A DNA stretch of 39,503 bases from Candidatus Zixiibacteriota bacterium (lineage in GTDB: Bacteria; Zixibacteria; MSB-5A5; GN15; FEB-12). Below the pieces are notes generated by a model that had not been told where the DNA came from, did not search any database, and saw nothing but the letters and a program-made list of their open reading frames with translations. The stretch lies in contig CP070777.1 in assembly GCA_020346225.1 (NCBI GenBank), forward strand, positions 1,542,288 to 1,581,790, in the 5' to 3' direction. Positions 23,217 to 30,968 of this stretch are shown one piece after another. The position numbers and the translations under genes were made by a program. Every line of letters starts with the position of its first letter. The stretch's first letter is position 1.

Positions 23217-23246
23217 TTGACGATACCGCCCGCCGGCCCCTATATT
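23217..23246 (+). promoter_or_regulatory. coaX: coaX promoter ending five bases before the start codon (likely leaderless mRNA)
   Basis: TTGACG (23217-23222), 18-base spacer, TATATT (23241-23246), then CGAAC and the ATG at 23252. The transcript start would fall on or next to the ATG; there is no ribosome binding site. Confidence 0.6.
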
Positions 23247-23251
23247 CGAAC

Positions 23252-24016
23252 ATGCTTATCGCTATTGATATCGGCAACACCAACATAGTTGTCGGCCTCT
23301 ACCGGAAGGCCACCCTCAAAGACCACCTGCGCATCGCCACCCGGCCCAGCATGACGTCCGACGAAGCCGGCATGGTACTGGGAGGCTGGCTTGACCGGAT
23401 GAGCCTGTCGCCCGAAGATATCGACTCGGTCATACTGTGCTCGGTGGTGCCGCCTCTGACGACCGCTTTCGAAACCACGTCCAGGAGGCACCTGGGCTGC
23501 CTCCCCACGGTCGTTTCGCACCGACTCAAGCTGCCGATAACGATTGAAATCGACCAGCCTGACCAGGTCGGTGCCGATCGAATCGCCAATGCCGTCGCCG
23601 GGTTCGCCAAATTCGGCGGCCCCGCCATAATTGTCGATTTCGGCACGGCTACCACCTTTGATGTCATTGACCCGGGCGGGGCCTATATCGGCGGCGTCAT
23701 CCTTCCCGGACCGGAGACATCGATGACGGAGCTGGCCCGAAAAGCGGCGCGGCTTTTCGAGGTACGCATCGAGCCGCCTGATTCCGTGGTCGGCAAGTCC
23801 ACGGCCGGGGCGCTGAAATCGGGATTGTTCTACGGCACGGTCGGTCAGGTTGATTACCTTATCGACAGGATCATTGAGGAAACCGGTTTTTCGGGCGCGA
23901 AGGTTATCGCCACCGGCGGATTGGCCGCCGGCATCGAGAAGTACTCACGGCATGTCAAACTGATTGAACCGGCCCTGACGCTCGAGGGGTTGAGAATAAT
24001 CAGCGAAACAAACTGA
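23252..24016 (+). CDS. coaX: Type III pantothenate kinase
   Basis: 254 residues, standard length for CoaX. The phosphate-binding motif 'DIGNTNIVVGLY' starts at residue 6; 'PDQVGADRIANAVAGF' and 'IIVDFGTATTFDVID' are the second and third ASKHA-fold signatures, with 'GGVILPG' and 'GLFYGTVGQVDYLIDRI' following. The enzyme phosphorylates pantothenate, the first step of coenzyme A synthesis, and type III enzymes are not feedback-inhibited by CoA. No birA or other CoA gene is adjacent, unlike in many genomes where coaX follows birA. The promoter and start arrangement suggests leaderless translation. Convergent with the cysteine-desulfurase-like gene, sharing a bidirectional hairpin. Confidence 0.95.
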   Translation: MLIAIDIGNTNIVVGLYRKATLKDHLRIATRPSMTSDEAGMVLGGWLDRMSLSPEDIDSVILCSVVPPLTTAFETTSRRHLGCLPTVVSHRLKLPITIEIDQPDQVGADRIANAVAGFAKFGGPAIIVDFGTATTFDVIDPGGAYIGGVILPGPETSMTELARKAARLFEVRIEPPDSVVGKSTAGALKSGLFYGTVGQVDYLIDRIIEETGFSGAKVIATGGLAAGIEKYSRHVKLIEPALTLEGLRIISETN

Positions 24017-24043
24017 CCTTCAGTCGATTCAAGGCATCGGCAC

Positions 24044-24069
24044 AAAAAAGGCGCCGCAGCAGGCGCCTT
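24044..24069. terminator. Terminator hairpin between coaX and the desulfurase-like gene
   Basis: Stem AAGGCGCC/GGCGCCTT (24048-24055 with 24062-24069), 6-base loop. On the minus strand it is followed by a T run (24044-24049, partly in the stem), so it mainly ends the minus-strand gene; it may also slow coaX transcripts. Confidence 0.75.
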
Positions 24070-24091
24070 ACTCGTATCTTCGGATATCACA

Positions 24092-25519
24092 CTACAGCGA
24101 ATAGTATTGCCGGAAATCCAGATCGAAACCTTCGGGCATATACTCCCCCTTTTCCTTGTCCATCACATAGCCCTTGTAATAATCACCGGCGGCGATTTTT
24201 TTGATCATCTCGATAAACCGGTCAATTTCTTCGATGGTATTGTAAATGCCGAACGACATCCGGATAGTTCCCGGAAGGTGAGACCGGTCGCGCGAGAGAA
24301 TCTCCTGTTCGAGCTTGCGCGAGTCTTCCTCGGTCACATGAAGCAGCGATTTTACGTACAGGTGGGCGCAGAAACAACCGGAGCGCACGCCGATGGCCCC
24401 CTCGTAGCTGAGGATGGCGGCCACCAGTGCGTGGGGAACATCGCCGACGTTCAACGAGATGACGCCCAGGCGCTGCGCGGCGCTGTCCGGGTCGGTACTT
24501 CCGTAAAGCGTGACCTCCGGAATTTCTTTGAGTTTGCGCAGCGCGTAAGCGGTCAGTTGTGACTCGTGACGGATGATCTCATCCCAGCCGATTGACTGAA
24601 TCATCCGGATAACCCTGGCCAGGGCGACCACCCCGATAATGTCAGGCGTCCCGGCCTCCTCCTTCTCCGGAAGGTCGGTCCAGTAGGCATCCTCGAGGGT
24701 GACGATATCGACGACACCGCCGCCGACCTCTTCCGGGTCACCCTGCTCGAAGGTTTCTTTTTCGCCGACCAGAACCCCGACTCCGAAAGGAGCATAGACC
24801 TTGTGAGCCGAAAACACCAGGTAATCGATTCTGCATTCCCGGTCGTGCGGCTTGACGTCCATCGGTCGGTGGGGGGCAAGCTGGGCGGCATCGACCAGAA
24901 TTTTGGCGCCGGCGCGATGCGTTTCGCGGGCAAAGAAATCAAGATCGTTGATATAGCCGGTCACGTTCGACGCACCCGTTATGGCCACCAGCCTGACCCG
25001 CTTACCGAACCGTTTCAGCTTGGACAGAAAATCGTCAGCCGAAATGGTGCCGTCATCGTTGAGGCCGATGTGTTCCACCCTGCCCACCCGCCGCCAGGGC
25101 AGTTCGTTGGAATGATGCTCCATAAGTGTGGTCAGGATGATGTCCCCGTCGCCGAAAGGCAGGCGGTTGGCCAGCTTGTTGATGGCCTCAGTGGAGTTTT
25201 TGGTAAAAATGACCACCTGCCGGTCAAGATCGGCCCCGACAAAATCGGCCACCATGTCACGCGACTGCTCAAAGGCCCAGCTGGAAAGCTGCGATTTGAA
25301 GCCGGTACCGCGATGGACATTGGAGTACCAGCGCAAAAACGAGGTAACGGCACCGGCGATATGGGTAAAGGTCGGTGTCGAGGCAGCGTTGTCGAAATTT
25401 ATGTATTTTTTCGGACCGTGCAGGGTCGGTACGGTGGTGTCGGAGCCCAACAGGAGCGACGGCAGGTCTTTGAGGGTGACATGGTCGAGTTCGGCGGCTG
25501 CGTCGGTTGGTGATGTCAT
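24092..25519 (-). CDS. Class V aminotransferase-fold PLP enzyme, cysteine desulfurase (SufS/CsdA)-like
   Basis: 475 residues, about 60 longer than SufS because of an N-terminal leader of 30-40 residues and a C-terminal tail. Recognisable elements are 'YINFDNAASTPT' near the N-terminus, 'NSTEAINKLA', 'LTTLMEHHSNELPWRR', 'ILVDAAQLAPHRPMDV', the PLP lysine K240 in 'VFSAHKVYAPFGVG', and 'GVRSGCFCAHLY' with C384 at the persulfide position of SufS and an extra C382. It probably removes sulfur from cysteine as persulfide, or is a relative acting on another amino acid. There is no suf or isc operon nearby. A GAGGA ribosome binding site precedes the ATG. It lies 102 bases downstream of wecB; co-transcription is possible. 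Confidence 0.82.
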   Translation of the reverse strand: MTSPTDAAAELDHVTLKDLPSLLLGSDTTVPTLHGPKKYINFDNAASTPTFTHIAGAVTSFLRWYSNVHRGTGFKSQLSSWAFEQSRDMVADFVGADLDRQVVIFTKNSTEAINKLANRLPFGDGDIILTTLMEHHSNELPWRRVGRVEHIGLNDDGTISADDFLSKLKRFGKRVRLVAITGASNVTGYINDLDFFARETHRAGAKILVDAAQLAPHRPMDVKPHDRECRIDYLVFSAHKVYAPFGVGVLVGEKETFEQGDPEEVGGGVVDIVTLEDAYWTDLPEKEEAGTPDIIGVVALARVIRMIQSIGWDEIIRHESQLTAYALRKLKEIPEVTLYGSTDPDSAAQRLGVISLNVGDVPHALVAAILSYEGAIGVRSGCFCAHLYVKSLLHVTEEDSRKLEQEILSRDRSHLPGTIRMSFGIYNTIEEIDRFIEMIKKIAAGDYYKGYVMDKEKGEYMPEGFDLDFRQYYSL

Positions 25520-25621
25520 TGCTTGTCCTCACGCTATGGAAACGATTTCCGCCAATATGCACTATTGATCCGGGAAAGTAAACAGATTCGGGTGGTTTCG
25601 GGCACCACTCCGGACGGCAGA

Positions 25622-26728
25622 CTACGTCAGTCTTTTGTTAAAAACCCCGACTATGCGCTCAGCCGTGCAGCCATCCCAGAGCGGCGGGATCTGTCCCCTC
25701 TTGCCGCCGCCGTTCAGGATAGCGTCTACCTGCGAGCGAATCATCAGCGGATCCGAGCCGCAGAGCCTATTGGTGCCAATCTCCACCGTCGCGACCAATT
25801 CCGTGGTTGTGCGCAGGGTGATACACGGAATACCCAGGTAAGTCGTTTCTGCCTGAATCCCGCCGCTGTCAGTCAGCACGAGCCTGGATTCCGCCTGTAG
25901 TTTCAGAAAGTCGAGGTATCCCAAGGGCTGAAGGAGTCGCAGGTTCCCATCGTGTCGGCGGTCGAGAATTCCGAACTCCTCGATTCGCTTCGCCGCTGCG
26001 GGGTGGCAGGGGAAGATAACCGGAAGCCGTTCACTTACTTCGGCAAGACATCCCATCAGACGCGACAGAACCCCGGAATCATCGACATTGGCCGATCGGT
26101 GCATCGTCAAGACAGCATAGGTACGCGGCTCCAGCGACAACTCCTTTAGAACCTGTGAGGTCCGGGCCGCTTCGAGATGACCAGCCAGAGTGTCGATCAT
26201 GATGTTGCCGGTAAAGAATACTTTCGATTCATCGACCCCCTCGCGGCGCAGATTAGCCAGCCCGGCATCTTCGGAGACAAACAGAAGATCGGACAGGCGG
26301 TCGGTCACAATCCGGTTTATCTCCTCGGGCATGGTATTGTCGAAACTGCGCAGGCCGGCTTCGATATGAGCCAGTTTGATGCCCAGTTTGGCACAGACAA
26401 TGGCCGCTGCCAGAGTGGAATTGACGTCGCCGAAGACCACCACCAGGTCCGGTTCCAGTGCCGTCAGCTCCTTCTCCAGCTCGACCATCATGCGGGCGGT
26501 CTGGCGGGCGTGCGTGTCTGAACCCACCCCCAGGTGACTGTCGGGGCGGGGCATCTTCAGCTGCTCGAAAAATAGTTGCGAGAGATTATGGTCGTAGTGC
26601 TGGCCGGTGTGAACCAGGACCGTTTCAAAATGGTCGCCGCTCTTTTGAAGCCCCTCCATGAGCGGAGCCGCTTTCATGAAATTGGGGCGCGCCCCGACCA
26701 CCAGCACGATCTTTACTTTTCGCGACAC
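25622..26728 (-). CDS. wecB: UDP-N-acetylglucosamine 2-epimerase (non-hydrolysing)
   Basis: 368 residues, the normal size. Diagnostic blocks are 'VVGARPNFMKAAPL' at the start, 'HTGQHYDHNLSQLFF', 'VVVFGDVNSTLAA', 'HIEAGLRSFDNTMPEEINR', 'TDSGGIQAETTYLGIPC' and the late 'TELVATVEIGTNRLCG'. The enzyme interconverts UDP-GlcNAc and UDP-ManNAc in the cytosol, supplying ManNAc or ManNAcA for surface polysaccharides or teichoic-acid-like linkage units. The start is GTG at 26728 with AAGGGA just upstream (26732-26737). It lies 123 bases downstream of a GT4 glycosyltransferase gene on the same strand, consistent with a small polysaccharide module. The wecC dehydrogenase that often follows is absent here. 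Confidence 0.93.
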   Translation of the reverse strand: MSRKVKIVLVVGARPNFMKAAPLMEGLQKSGDHFETVLVHTGQHYDHNLSQLFFEQLKMPRPDSHLGVGSDTHARQTARMMVELEKELTALEPDLVVVFGDVNSTLAAAIVCAKLGIKLAHIEAGLRSFDNTMPEEINRIVTDRLSDLLFVSEDAGLANLRREGVDESKVFFTGNIMIDTLAGHLEAARTSQVLKELSLEPRTYAVLTMHRSANVDDSGVLSRLMGCLAEVSERLPVIFPCHPAAAKRIEEFGILDRRHDGNLRLLQPLGYLDFLKLQAESRLVLTDSGGIQAETTYLGIPCITLRTTTELVATVEIGTNRLCGSDPLMIRSQVDAILNGGGKRGQIPPLWDGCTAERIVGVFNKRLT

Positions 26729-26851
26729 AGGTCCCTTTCAACGAACGCGTTCGATTACGCCCTTTTTGATTGACTGCCGCCAGCCACTTAAAAGACAGCG
26801 CAAAGCCCGGCACTGAGGCGGACTCGCGACAACGAATGATTTTGCCGGGGA

Positions 26852-28072
26852 TCAGTGACAGGGGACCCTGTCGAGAAAACTCAGATAGTGCTCGGCCCAC
26901 TTTTCCCGACAGTGATTCTGTTTCACATGTTCGTGATACCTGCGGCCGAGGAAGTCACCGTCGATTTCGCCGTTTCTCAACTTCAAGATCAATTCCGAGA
27001 GCTTCTCGGGATCATCGGTTCTGAACGACAGGGCTCCACCGGCTTTTTCAAGTTCTCTCACCGCCTCGCCCTGGGCCGAGCCGAAGACAATCGGTTTTCC
27101 GGACGCCATATACTCGAACAGCTTGCACGGGAAGGTCCCTTTAGTAACCGGAACTTCTTTCAGACTTTCCACCAGAACGTCGCTCGCCTTGAGAAAATAA
27201 GGTATTTCGTCAAGGGGCTGAAGCCCGAAAAAGCCGACATTCTTCAAACCATAGTCACGAACCATACCCTCGAGTACTCCGCGCTGCTGGCCGTCGCCAA
27301 TAAAGGCAAAATAGATGTCCGGTTGGTCGGTCAGGTGACGAGCGGCCTCAATGATCGTCTCCAGCGAGTGTGCCCAGTTGAGCGTCCCGGCATAAAGCAC
27401 CAGAAACTTCTCCTCCCAGCCGAACTTCCTGCGAATCCCGTTGGAGTGGGTGTCCATGAAATCGGAGGAGACACCGGACTTGACCGTGACGACCTTCTGC
27501 TGCGGTATGCCTATCGTCTCCAAGTACTCGGTGATACCGTCGGTGACCGAGACGATGGCGTCGGCCTTGCAGTACAGGTAATGCATGAACCGCTTCAGGT
27601 TGCGGGTGAACGGCGAGCGGCTCAGATTACCGAAATCCTCGCTCGATTCGGGTTGAAGGTCACGAATCTCAAGTACGAACTTGCACTTGCGCACCTTGCT
27701 GAGAATGAATCCAATCAGGGGTGTTGTCACCGGAGGTGACGAAGCTATGACCAGATCGAATTTCCCGTTAATCCGGAACGAATTTATGATCGATGTCACC
27801 AGGAATGTCAAGAAACCGACCATCCGCTTTTTGGGCTGGGTATTTGAGGCCGGCAGAACCCATGAGCGGTGGACCTTAACCCCCTCGAGTTCTTCGTAAT
27901 GGTAAAACTTGCCGCGGTACTTGGGTGGAACGATCCCATCCGGATAATTGGGCATAGCTGTCAGTACCGTGACCTCATGCCCCTGGCGGACAAAGTGCCG
28001 CGAAAACTCGAAAAGGCGTCTTACCGCCCCCCTCTCCGGAGGGAAATGTTGCGTGATAATAAGAATCTTCAT
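26852..28072 (-). CDS. GT4-family glycosyltransferase (WbuB-like)
   Basis: 406 residues from the ATG at 28072. The N-terminal Rossmann domain opens 'MKILIITQHFPPERGAVRR' and continues 'GHEVTVLTAMPNYPDG', a pattern common to WbuB-type transferases; the C-terminal domain has 'VLYAGTLNWAHSLETIIEAA', 'YFAFIGDGQQRG', and 'PCKLFEYMASGKPIVFG' with the conserved E of the nucleotide-sugar site. It likely adds a sugar to a lipid-linked or surface glycan on the cytoplasmic side of the inner membrane. An upstream in-frame ATG at 28138 would add 22 residues but lies upstream of the predicted promoter and the dyad, so I reject it. No good ribosome binding site is visible and the predicted leader is very short. 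Confidence 0.88.
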   Translation of the reverse strand: MKILIITQHFPPERGAVRRLFEFSRHFVRQGHEVTVLTAMPNYPDGIVPPKYRGKFYHYEELEGVKVHRSWVLPASNTQPKKRMVGFLTFLVTSIINSFRINGKFDLVIASSPPVTTPLIGFILSKVRKCKFVLEIRDLQPESSEDFGNLSRSPFTRNLKRFMHYLYCKADAIVSVTDGITEYLETIGIPQQKVVTVKSGVSSDFMDTHSNGIRRKFGWEEKFLVLYAGTLNWAHSLETIIEAARHLTDQPDIYFAFIGDGQQRGVLEGMVRDYGLKNVGFFGLQPLDEIPYFLKASDVLVESLKEVPVTKGTFPCKLFEYMASGKPIVFGSAQGEAVRELEKAGGALSFRTDDPEKLSELILKLRNGEIDGDFLGRRYHEHVKQNHCREKWAEHYLSFLDRVPCH

Positions 28073-28081
28073 AGGCCCACA

Positions 28082-28117
28082 GTGCGTAAGTCTACGCACA
28101 TTTAGCGGCTTAAGCAA
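28082..28117 (-). promoter_or_regulatory. Candidate glycosyltransferase promoter with an 18-bp dyad over its -10 box
   Basis: Minus strand TTGCTT (28112-28117), 17-base spacer, TAGACT (28089-28094). The -10 box lies inside a perfect inverted repeat with 7-bp arms GTGCGTA/TACGCAC (28082-28088 and 28093-28099). Confidence 0.4.
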
Positions 28118-28167
28118 GATTTTTTTTTCCGACCCCATGTTTTTTGAAGTTTTTTTGATTTAAAGGC

Positions 28168-28196
28168 TTGACTCCAAAATGGGCCGTGGATATTTT
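28168..28196 (+). promoter_or_regulatory. Sigma70-type promoter of the tetraheme cytochrome gene
   Basis: TTGACT (28168-28173), 17-base spacer, TATTTT (28191-28196), in an A/T-rich stretch. The predicted leader is about 60 bases and ends in GAGAGGT before the ATG. Confidence 0.6.
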
Positions 28197-28263
28197 CTTT
28201 GGTGATTAATCTCATCTCCAGCACAAATGTATAAGGGGTAACTAACAACTTCAGAGAGGTAGT

Positions 28264-28815
28264 ATGATGCGTAAGTTAATGGTCATTATCCTCTTAGGGT
28301 TGGCTCTGCTGGCTTTTACGGCCATGCTGGCTACGGCCCAGGAGGCCGAGAAAGAAGCCAAAAAGGAAGCCACAAAAGAGGGCAAAGGCACGGCTCATGA
28401 GTTCGTTGGTGCGGACAAGTGCAAACTGGGACCCTGCCACCCCACCGTTCATGAGTCCTGGCTGGCAACCAAGCATGCCAAGGCCTTTGACCTGCTGTCT
28501 GACGAAGAGAAGGCGAAACCTGAATGTGCCGGCGCCTGTCACATTACCGGCAAACTGGCTGACGGAACTGTGCTTGAGGGAGTCCAGTGCGAGGCTTGCC
28601 ACGGGCCGGGCAAAGACTACAAATCGCCCAAGATCATGAGCAAGTCGAAGTGGAAAGGCGATCCCGAAGCATACAAGAAGTTGGCTATTGAAGCCGGGTT
28701 GATCTACCCGACTGCCGAAACCTGCACCGGGTGCCACAAGGAGGAAGGCAACCCGAACTTCAAACCCTTCGACTTCGAAAAGTCAAAAGGGACGGTTCAT
28801 CCTGCAAGCGAGTAG
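28264..28815 (+). CDS. Secreted tetraheme cytochrome c (cytochrome c554-like) with two unusual heme motifs
   Basis: 183 residues with a signal peptide (cleavage near 'ATAQEA', about residue 26) and a lysine/glutamate-rich linker. Four heme attachment sites are visible: C53-KLGP-C58-H59 (CX4CH), C88-AGA-C92-H93 (CX3CH), C109-EA-C112-H113 and C154-TG-C157-H158. The spacing and text around them ('HESWLATKHAKAFDLL', 'EGVQCEACHGPGKDYKSP', 'AETCTGCH') resemble cytochrome c554-type multiheme proteins, in which the first two sites are normally CXXCH. The histidines at 'H-ESW-x-x-x-x-H' could serve as distal ligands. It probably carries electrons in the periplasm; the partner is unknown. Promoter, ribosome binding site (GAGAGGT) and terminator are all present, so it is a monocistronic and probably well expressed gene. 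Confidence 0.85.
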   Translation: MMRKLMVIILLGLALLAFTAMLATAQEAEKEAKKEATKEGKGTAHEFVGADKCKLGPCHPTVHESWLATKHAKAFDLLSDEEKAKPECAGACHITGKLADGTVLEGVQCEACHGPGKDYKSPKIMSKSKWKGDPEAYKKLAIEAGLIYPTAETCTGCHKEEGNPNFKPFDFEKSKGTVHPASE

Positions 28816-28858
28816 GCGCCAAGCCACTACAGAATCGCGACACAAATAGTCGACTATA

Positions 28859-28884
28859 AAAGAGCGGCCGACCGGCCGCTCTTT
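28859..28884. terminator. Bidirectional terminator between the tetraheme cytochrome gene and the cell-wall operon
   Basis: Perfect inverted repeat AAAGAGCGGCCG/CGGCCGCTCTTT (28859-28870 and 28873-28884). The A and T flanks allow it to work on both strands. Confidence 0.85.
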
Positions 28885-28890
28885 CTCTAT

Positions 28891-29499
28891 TTATGAGGCC
28901 GAGGGTTTATCGCTATAGCCCTTGAGGGGGAAAGTCCGAACCGAAACCCATTTGCCGCTGACCAGCGGCGTTATCAGGTCGATTGACTCGGTATGGAACT
29001 TTTCGCGGGCCAGATAAGATGCTATCTGTTCTTTGACAATGATCAACCGATGATGTGATATCTCGCTGGCCACGGTAACGTGCGGCACAAAATTCTTGTA
29101 GGGGATGGGGATGTTGAGACGCACATGCAGCCTGAAATACAGTTCCGTCAACTGCTGGTTCTTGCGAACACTCCAGAAAATGACGGGCGATTTCGGATAG
29201 AAGTCGCCGATTGATTCCAGTTGAACCTGGATCGACTTTTCATTTTCTGTTTCACTCTTGATCAGTCCGGCCAGTTCATCGAGCGGTCGAACCGTATCAA
29301 AGGGAAAGACCAGAGTGATGTGCGGGGCCACCAGGTTATAAGCCGGGTCGAACCTTTCTCTTAAGGGCGCCACGACATCACTCAGAGCCCGCGGCAGGAA
29401 AGTCACGACGGCATATTTGCTGCGGCGCCGTTCGCGTAAGTTTCCTCCGATAGTGTACTGCTCATCCATAGGTCGGGTGCGACCGCAGCGGCCGGTCAC
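28891..29499 (-). CDS. 2H phosphoesterase / LigT-like (2'-5' RNA ligase family) protein
   Basis: 202 residues. Two HxT motifs, 'APHITLVFPF' and 'FVPHVTVASE', separated by about 80 residues, define the 2H phosphoesterase fold of LigT, CPDase and related cyclic-phosphate enzymes. The opening 'KYAVVTFLP' and the beta-rich layout agree. Function is probably hydrolysis or opening of a cyclic phosphate in RNA or a nucleotide; the substrate is unknown. The annotated start is a GTG whose bases overlap the OmpA-like gene stop (GTGA), suggesting coupling; an in-frame ATG at 29469 would shorten it by ten residues and is equally possible because neither has a ribosome binding site. Last gene of the long minus-strand run, followed by the terminator. 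Confidence 0.82.
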   Translation of the reverse strand: MTGRCGRTRPMDEQYTIGGNLRERRRSKYAVVTFLPRALSDVVAPLRERFDPAYNLVAPHITLVFPFDTVRPLDELAGLIKSETENEKSIQVQLESIGDFYPKSPVIFWSVRKNQQLTELYFRLHVRLNIPIPYKNFVPHVTVASEISHHRLIIVKEQIASYLAREKFHTESIDLITPLVSGKWVSVRTFPLKGYSDKPSAS

Positions 29500-30950
29500 T
29501 TGTAGAAGATGATTTCGATTCTCCGATTTCTGGCACGGCCTTCCGCTGTTTGATTGGTCGCCACAAAATTTGCCTCGCCCTTGCCAAAGACCTTGATTCT
29601 GTCGCTGTCGATACCCTGGGCAACGAGATAGTCGTGGACGCGCCTCGCCCTTTTCTCGGACAGTTTCTGGTTGGCCGTTTCGGTTCCGATGTTGTCGGTG
29701 TAGCCGTTTATCTCGAGGCGGATAGCCGGCACGAAATTCAGGATTCGGGCCAGCTGTTTCAGTCTTTCCCGGCTGTTGGGATCGATCTCGAAGGAACCCG
29801 AAGGATAGTCAATGTTCAGAACCATCGGTTTCGAGAACAATGACAAATCGATGCACCCAAACCGGTCAACGTCGACACCGTACAGGGTGTACGGGCAATC
29901 ATCAAGACCGTCCGGCACACCGTCGGCATCGGTGTCAAGCGGGCACCCCCGGTCATCGACGTGGGCACCGACGCGGTTGAAGGGACAGGCATCGAGATAA
30001 TCGGGGACGCCGTCGAAGTCCGAGTCAACCGGGCAACCATAGATATCGACCATGCCGGCGGCGGCCCGGTCGGTGCCCGGACAGTCATCCAGGCCATCGC
30101 TGATACCGTCAGCATCGGAATCGACCGAACAACCGAAACGGTCCACCACCACGCCGGCCGGGGTATCAAGGCAATTGTCGATATCGTTGGGCACACCGTC
30201 ACCGTCACCGTCAAAGGCCTGCCGCGACGCCGTTTGGCCTTCCCGGGGAGTCTGCTCCGGCCAGCTTTGATCCGAGCGCCAGGACACCTTGCCCCCGTGG
30301 CTGCCGAAATGAAAATTAATCGATATGAAAGACCCGATCTGCCACTTGTCACGCGACGACTTCACAACGTCGTCAAATTCAGCGCCGGCGCCGCTGAGAT
30401 AATCAGCATCGATATTCCAGTCAAGCGACAGCTTGGAGGACAGCATCAGGCGAACGCCCCCGGCGCCGGTGAAGAAGATCTCGGAAGCCGCGAATTCGGT
30501 TCGCTCGTTGAGGGCACCGCGCACCTCCACCGCCGTATCCGCGGCCGGATCGACGAACCTCCAGATCATCAGGCCGCCCCCGAAGCCGAGGAAGAGGTTC
30601 AGACGCTTATCGGCCTGGAAAAGATACCGGTTGACCGTAAAGCCGAGCCGCTCGGCCTTCCACCTGAGGGTGGCGTTGGCGGCGTCGCCGCCAAAGGCGA
30701 GACTGGAGGTGGCGGTCGTATCGTTATAGTTGCGGTGCACGCTTAAGCCCAGGTCGGCAAACCACCGGTCGGACAGGCGGTAACCGAGGCTGCCGCCGAA
30801 GTTCTCCTGAAGGGTGAACTTGGCCGAGTCGCCGCCAGCCACGGTGGAGAATCCCCCGCGCAGGCCGGCAAAGTACTTGTAGTCGAACGCCCCAGCCGAA
30901 GGCGCCGCCAGCATGAAACACAGCAGCCAGACGGTTCTGATTTGTCTCAA
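29496..30950 (-). CDS. OmpA family outer-membrane protein with four thrombospondin type 3 repeats
   Basis: 484 residues. A signal peptide (about 1-21, ending 'APSAGA') leads into a beta-barrel-like domain (residues ~22-215). Four Ca-binding type 3 repeats follow, each with D-x-D-x-D-G and a late cysteine ('DGDGDGVPNDIDNC', 'DSDADGISDGLDDC', 'DSDFDGVPDYLDAC', 'DTDADGVPDGLDDC'). The C-terminal ~115 residues are an OmpA peptidoglycan-binding domain with 'LEINGYTDNIGTETANQKLSEKRA' broken here into its hallmark parts 'INGYTDNIG' and 'LSEKRARRV'. It tethers the outer membrane to the wall. The start is TTG at 30950, supported by GGGGAG five bases upstream. It lies 18 bases behind the SpoIID-like gene. 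Confidence 0.9.
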   Translation of the reverse strand: MRQIRTVWLLCFMLAAPSAGAFDYKYFAGLRGGFSTVAGGDSAKFTLQENFGGSLGYRLSDRWFADLGLSVHRNYNDTTATSSLAFGGDAANATLRWKAERLGFTVNRYLFQADKRLNLFLGFGGGLMIWRFVDPAADTAVEVRGALNERTEFAASEIFFTGAGGVRLMLSSKLSLDWNIDADYLSGAGAEFDDVVKSSRDKWQIGSFISINFHFGSHGGKVSWRSDQSWPEQTPREGQTASRQAFDGDGDGVPNDIDNCLDTPAGVVVDRFGCSVDSDADGISDGLDDCPGTDRAAAGMVDIYGCPVDSDFDGVPDYLDACPFNRVGAHVDDRGCPLDTDADGVPDGLDDCPYTLYGVDVDRFGCIDLSLFSKPMVLNIDYPSGSFEIDPNSRERLKQLARILNFVPAIRLEINGYTDNIGTETANQKLSEKRARRVHDYLVAQGIDSDRIKVFGKGEANFVATNQTAEGRARNRRIEIIFYK

Positions 30951-30955
30951 CTCGG

Positions 30956-30961
30956 CTCCCC
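30956..30961 (-). promoter_or_regulatory. Ribosome binding site deciding the TTG start of the OmpA-like gene
   Basis: GGGGAG on the minus strand, five bases before TTG at 30950. It lies in the short gap after the SpoIID-like gene. Confidence 0.55.
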
Positions 30962-30968
30962 TCGCCGG

